Shown here one piece after another: positions 60,830-64,000 of a stretch of 64,000 bases of DNA (its first letter is position 1; each line of letters begins with the position of its first letter). The position numbers and the translations under genes are program-made. Source of the stretch: Thermoplasmata archaeon. Its GTDB lineage: Archaea; Thermoplasmatota; Thermoplasmata; Lutacidiplasmatales; UBA184. The notes under the pieces were generated by a model. The model saw only the letters and a program-made list of their open reading frames with translations, did not search any database and was not told the DNA's origin. The stretch lies in the NCBI GenBank assembly GCA_021819135.1, contig JAKASE010000001.1, positions 139,375 to 203,374 of the forward strand, read 5' to 3'.

Positions 60830-61639
60830 ATGACCCTCCGCCCCGCGCCGGCATACGCGATCTCCGCCGCGGTGTACGACCGGGTCTACTCCTGGAAGGA
60901 TTACGGGGCAGAGGCGCGCCGGGTGCGCGCGCTCATCCGCCGCTACGGACCTCCGGACGCCCACACGCTCCTCGATGTCGCCTGCGGCACGGGGGAGCAC
61001 CTCGAGACCCTCTCCCGCTGGTTCGAGACGGCGGGGGTCGACGCGAGCGCCGCCATGCTGGCGGTCGCCCGGAAGAAGCTCCCCCGCGTCCGGTTCGTGC
61101 GGTCGACGATGCAGACGTTCCGTTTCGACCGGCAGTTCGACGCGATCACGTGCCTCTTCTCGGCCATCGGCTACGTCCGCACTCCCTCCGAGCTGCGCCG
61201 AACCCTCCGGAACTTCGCGGGCCACCTCCGCCCCGGAGGCGTGGTCCTGGTGGAACCCTGGATCGCGCCGGAGGACTACCGGCCGGGGGCGGTCCATCTC
61301 GGGAAGTACGGGACGGCCGAATCACCGATCGCGCGGATGAACATCTCCGAGCGGCGAGGCGGCCGCTCGATCATGGACATGCACTATCTCATGCCGTACC
61401 GTGGCCGCGTTCGACACTGGGTGGAGCGGCACGAGATGGGCTTGTTCGACGACGCGACGATGCGCGACGCGTTCGTCCGGGCCGGCCTGACCGTCCGCCG
61501 CGTACCGAGCCGCTTCACCACGAATCGAGGGCTCTACGTAGGGGTGAAGCCGTGGGGGCACGATCGGCGGAGTTCGACCCACGCACCGGGACGTAGACGG
61601 GCCGCCCCCGGCCGACCCCGCCGACGGATGCCGCGCTGA
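60830..61639 (+). CDS. Class I SAM methyltransferase
   Basis: 269 residues. Motif I is LLDVACGTGEH at 47-57, then VDASAAMLAVARKKLP, ITCLFSAIGYV and HLRPGGVVLVEPW. The start (YAISAAVYDRVYSWKDYGAE) and the YRPGAVHLGKYG region resemble the N,N-dimethyltransferases of amino-sugars (DesVI/TylM1 group). The C-terminal 30 residues are a basic tail. A sugar-amine substrate would fit the glycan genes of the window but is inference. Confidence 0.85.
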   Translation: MTLRPAPAYAISAAVYDRVYSWKDYGAEARRVRALIRRYGPPDAHTLLDVACGTGEHLETLSRWFETAGVDASAAMLAVARKKLPRVRFVRSTMQTFRFDRQFDAITCLFSAIGYVRTPSELRRTLRNFAGHLRPGGVVLVEPWIAPEDYRPGAVHLGKYGTAESPIARMNISERRGGRSIMDMHYLMPYRGRVRHWVERHEMGLFDDATMRDAFVRAGLTVRRVPSRFTTNRGLYVGVKPWGHDRRSSTHAPGRRRAAPGRPRRRMPR

Positions 61640-61658
61640 GCGTGGAACGACCCGCGGG

Positions 61659-61835
61659 TCACTTGAGGACGACCGTCTCGACCCGGGGCGCCCGGAACCC
61701 GACCTTCTGGTGGGTCCCATCGCAGAACGGCTTGTGCGCCGATTGCCCGCACCGACAGAAGGCGTACCGCACTTTCCCGTCGATCATCACGAGGTTGGGT
61801 CCGTTCTCGGACGAGAGCACTACGACCTTCGGCAT
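61659..61835 (-). CDS. CDGSH iron-sulfur protein
   Basis: 58 residues from ATG 61835. The signature CRCGQSAHKPFCDGTH gives the 2Fe-2S ligands C27, C29, C38 and H42. The small soluble form is typical of archaeal CDGSH proteins, thought to carry electrons or clusters. A TATA box about 30 bases upstream and a GAGG before the ATG support this start over an in-frame one at 61910. Confidence 0.9.
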   Translation of the reverse strand: MPKVVVLSSENGPNLVMIDGKVRYAFCRCGQSAHKPFCDGTHQKVGFRAPRVETVVLK

Positions 61836-61862
61836 GGTGGCCTCTTCCGAACCGTAGGGGAC

Positions 61863-61870
61863 GGATAAGC
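61863..61870 (-). promoter_or_regulatory. TATA box for the CDGSH gene
   Basis: GCTTATCC on the minus strand about 32 bases before the ATG at 61835. Confidence 0.5.
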
Positions 61871-62079
61871 CCACTAGGCGGACGATCTCCGCGTCTTCCC
61901 CCGCAGCCATCGGTATCTGATGGGAGGGACGGGCACCCCGGCACGGCGGGTACTCCCAGGCCCGGGTGCGGCGGCGCCCCCGGAGAAGGGGAATGGCCCG
62001 GCAGCGGAACTGGGGTACCGGTCCGCGGTAAAGGTCGGTTTACGAACGTGTCAAGGCCTTCGCCAGGGACCGGGCGACG

Positions 62080-62772
62080 ATGGCGATGGATTCCGTCGGC
62101 TACGCTACCGATGCCTCCCTGTGGATGCTCGGGGGGCTGCTGGCCTACCTTGCCGTACGCAACGTGATCCGGTACCGGACCGAGCCCCGGGGCGCCCTCC
62201 TCTGGTGGGCGACCGGGCTCGGGGCGGCGGCAGCGGCCATGATGCTCGAAGCGGTCGTCTTCGTCGGGATCTCGGCGCCCGGTCTTCTCGACGCGTACTT
62301 CTTCCTGACCGCCGCGACGGTCGCCGCGCTCTCGATCGGCGCGACGGGGGTGCTCGGACATCGCCGGATCGAACTCGGCTACGAAGGGTACATCCTCGCC
62401 GTGACCGCCGCCGTCGGGGTCGCCTCGTTCAGCCTGCCCCTGCCCGACGGGATCGTGTCGAACGGGGTGATCTCGGGCAGTCCGTCCGTGTGGGTGGTGG
62501 TCCTCTCCTCGCTGGTCACGTTCCCGGCGACGATCCTCCTCTTGGCCGCCACGGCGCTCGCGATCCGGAGCTCGCGCCAATGGAGACCGGGGCTCATCGT
62601 GGTCGGTGTGGGGGTCCTCGCTGCGGGGGGGACCCTGTACATCGCGTCGCTCCCGGCCGCGCTCTACTACGCCGAGTTCCTCGGGATCCTCCTGCTCTTC
62701 CTGGGCCTGGTCAGCCTTCCGCACGCTCGTCCGGCGAAGGCCCCGAGCCCCGCGGGTCGTCCCGCCCCGTGA
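62080..62772 (+). CDS. Seven-helix membrane protein, unknown function
   Basis: 230 residues with about seven transmembrane helices (LWMLGGLLAYLAVRNVI, LLDAYFFLTAATVAALSIG, VWVVVLSSLVTFPATILLL, LIVVGVGVLAAGGTLYIA) and few polar residues inside them. No motif of opsins, sensors or transporters was seen. The C-terminal tail is Pro/Ala-rich. It precedes cydA on the same strand. Confidence 0.7.
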   Translation: MAMDSVGYATDASLWMLGGLLAYLAVRNVIRYRTEPRGALLWWATGLGAAAAAMMLEAVVFVGISAPGLLDAYFFLTAATVAALSIGATGVLGHRRIELGYEGYILAVTAAVGVASFSLPLPDGIVSNGVISGSPSVWVVVLSSLVTFPATILLLAATALAIRSSRQWRPGLIVVGVGVLAAGGTLYIASLPAALYYAEFLGILLLFLGLVSLPHARPAKAPSPAGRPAP

Positions 62773-62876
62773 CCGGCGATCGGTGCGGCCGACACCGCGA
62801 TGCGCGGCCGACCGGACCTCCTCCTGAGGGGCGTACGGACCGGCGAGCTCCCCCGTGAAGTTCCGTTGACTGACCC

Positions 62877-62883
62877 TGTATTA
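62877..62883 (+). promoter_or_regulatory. TATA box for the cytochrome bd gene
   Basis: TGTATTA about 39 bases before the ATG at 62919. Confidence 0.4.
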
Positions 62884-62918
62884 GGGTTCGAGAATGGTGA
62901 GCGAGAGGGTTCTCGGCC

Positions 62919-64000
62919 ATGGGAATCTCGATGGTGGATTTCGACCGGTTCCTCTTCGCGTTCACGATCGGGTCGCACATCCTGCTCGTCTCCGTGAGCA
63001 TCGCTCTCGCGCTGCTCCTCTCGGTGTTCGAGTTCCTCTCGGCCCGCACGTCGGACCGGTACTACGCCGCGTTCGCCCGTCGGCTGATCCGGCCCTTCGT
63101 AGTTTCCTTCGGGGTCGGGACCGCGAGCGGGATCGTGATGGCGGTAGAGCTGGTGAACCTCTTCCCGAAGTTCATGACGCTCGTCTCGGAGACCGGCGTG
63201 ATCGGGGTCTTCTACGTCGAGGTCTTCGCGTTCTTCGCTGAGACGATCTTCCTCGTCGTCTACGTCTACTTCGGTCGGTCGTTCACGCGCCGGTACGCGC
63301 GGTGGTGGCTCACGGTACCGATCGTGATCGGGACCCTCCTCTCCGCCGTGCTGATCACCATGGTCAATGCCTGGATGAACACCCCGAACGGCTTCGACAT
63401 CGGGGCGTTCATGGCCACCGGGGCGGTGACCGGCGTGAACCCCTGGGCCCCGTTCCTCACCACTTCGACCGGCTACGAGGTCTTCCAGGTCACGGTCGGG
63501 GTGCCCCTCGCGGGCATCATGCTGATCGGCGGATACTTCGCCCTGCGGCATCTCCGGGCGCGCGACCCGGACGAGCGGACGTTGTTCCGGAAGGGGCTTC
63601 GGGTCACGGTGGCGCTCGCGCTCATCCTCGTGGTTCTGACGATACTCGCCGGTATCCTCGAGATCGAGGGGCTCTACACCTACCAACCGCTCAAGTACGC
63701 CGCCATCGAGCTCAACCCGTATCCCGGGACCGGACTATCGGAGAACCTCTTCGGCTGGCTCTCGGGCATGAGCGTCGTGGGGGCGCTCCAGATCCCGGGT
63801 CTGCAGGGGGCTCTCGGCCATGGCGCGTACCTTCCCGGCCTCTCCCAGTACCCGAGCTCCGAATGGCCCCCCCTGATCATCCACGATCTCTTCGATGCCA
63901 TGGTCCTCGGCGGGGTCCTCATCGGTCTCTTCCTCCTCGTGTTCGCGGCGCTCTGGGTGACCCACCGCCGACCGTTCGACAAGCGCTCCCTCGCGTACGG
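62919..64000 (+). CDS. cydA: Cytochrome bd oxidase subunit I, cut by window end
   Basis: About 360 residues are present and the frame is still open at the window end. FLFAFTIGSHILLVSVSIAL carries the axial His of the first helix, then VMAVELVNLFPKF and FYVEVFAFFAETIFLVVYVY hold the conserved Glu residues of the proton path. At least eight helices are seen. It reduces oxygen to water with quinol electrons, a low-oxygen or stress-tolerant terminal oxidase. Subunit II should follow outside the window. An ATG at 62931 is an alternative start. Confidence 0.88.
   Translation, partial: MGISMVDFDRFLFAFTIGSHILLVSVSIALALLLSVFEFLSARTSDRYYAAFARRLIRPFVVSFGVGTASGIVMAVELVNLFPKFMTLVSETGVIGVFYVEVFAFFAETIFLVVYVYFGRSFTRRYARWWLTVPIVIGTLLSAVLITMVNAWMNTPNGFDIGAFMATGAVTGVNPWAPFLTTSTGYEVFQVTVGVPLAGIMLIGGYFALRHLRARDPDERTLFRKGLRVTVALALILVVLTILAGILEIEGLYTYQPLKYAAIELNPYPGTGLSENLFGWLSGMSVVGALQIPGLQGALGHGAYLPGLSQYPSSEWPPLIIHDLFDAMVLGGVLIGLFLLVFAALWVTHRRPFDKRSLAY

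Noticed and set aside
1..64000. tRNA, rRNA, CRISPR array or insertion sequence
   Set aside because: I looked for T-loop consensus, rRNA-like stretches, regularly spaced repeats and transposase motifs and found none that hold up. A covariance-model scan would settle the tRNA question.

Overview
The window is a high-GC (roughly two-thirds G+C), gene-dense stretch of an archaeal chromosome, most likely from an uncultured high-GC Thermoplasmatota lineage. Support for archaea: a group II chaperonin (thermosome), two bacterio-opsin-activator type HTH regulators, TATA boxes 25-40 bp before many starts with little or no leader, and many membrane-anchored Ser/Thr/Asn-rich surface proteins. The large surface protein at 4233-7199 carries three copies of a domain with a GLPxGTxWSxTLNG signature that is common in Thermoplasmata. 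No rRNA, tRNA or CRISPR array was found.

Layout. 1-2.7 kb: the edge of an integrated plasmid- or virus-like element. It is a four-gene, translationally coupled operon (AbrB-type regulator, a 50-residue protein, a zinc-ribbon protein, and a primase-polymerase/D5-type replication protein cut by the window start), with a divergent gene of unknown function across an intergenic region holding a perfect 16-bp palindrome. 3-7.2 kb: surface proteins and a broken VOC-family gene. 7.9-11.3 kb: a DmpA-type aminopeptidase coupled to a P3A proton-ATPase. 11.4-21.9 kb: housekeeping genes (cyclophilin, RNase HI, an ACE-like M2 peptidase, a cytoplasmic HtrA-like protease, MoaA, MsrA, a LysE exporter) and a GyrI-like gene interrupted by an in-frame UGA. 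22-29.3 kb: a glycan or lipid modification locus with three family 2 glycosyltransferases, one fused to a nucleotidyltransferase, and two methyltransferases, one fused to a split-barrel-like domain. 29.3-36.3 kb: a surface-protein island with its own winged-helix regulator and a UspA protein. 36.4-46.9 kb: flavodoxin, MsrB with a DUF1028 protein, a GltD-like flavoprotein, a DoxX-type protein, P5C dehydrogenase, and a MacB-like ABC exporter. 46.9-57 kb: small zinc proteins, acetyltransferases, tandem paralogous HTH-10 regulators, the thermosome, a hydrolase coupled to a degenerate RNase H/SWIM protein, and bacterial-type asparagine synthetase AsnA. 57-64 kb: a phosphoribosyltransferase, an OsmC-like protein, a quinone oxidoreductase, a methyltransferase, a CDGSH protein and the start of cytochrome bd subunit I.

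Themes: oxidative-stress repair and redox (MsrA, MsrB, OsmC-like, flavodoxin, CydA, DoxX-type), a large investment in an exported glycosylated surface, and coupled gene pairs with 4-base ATGA or GTGA overlaps. The best candidates for undescribed biology are the replication operon whose primase-polymerase has a hydrophobic N-terminus, the glycosyltransferase-nucleotidyltransferase fusion in its methyltransferase locus, the RNase H-like/SWIM fusion, and the UGA-interrupted GyrI gene.
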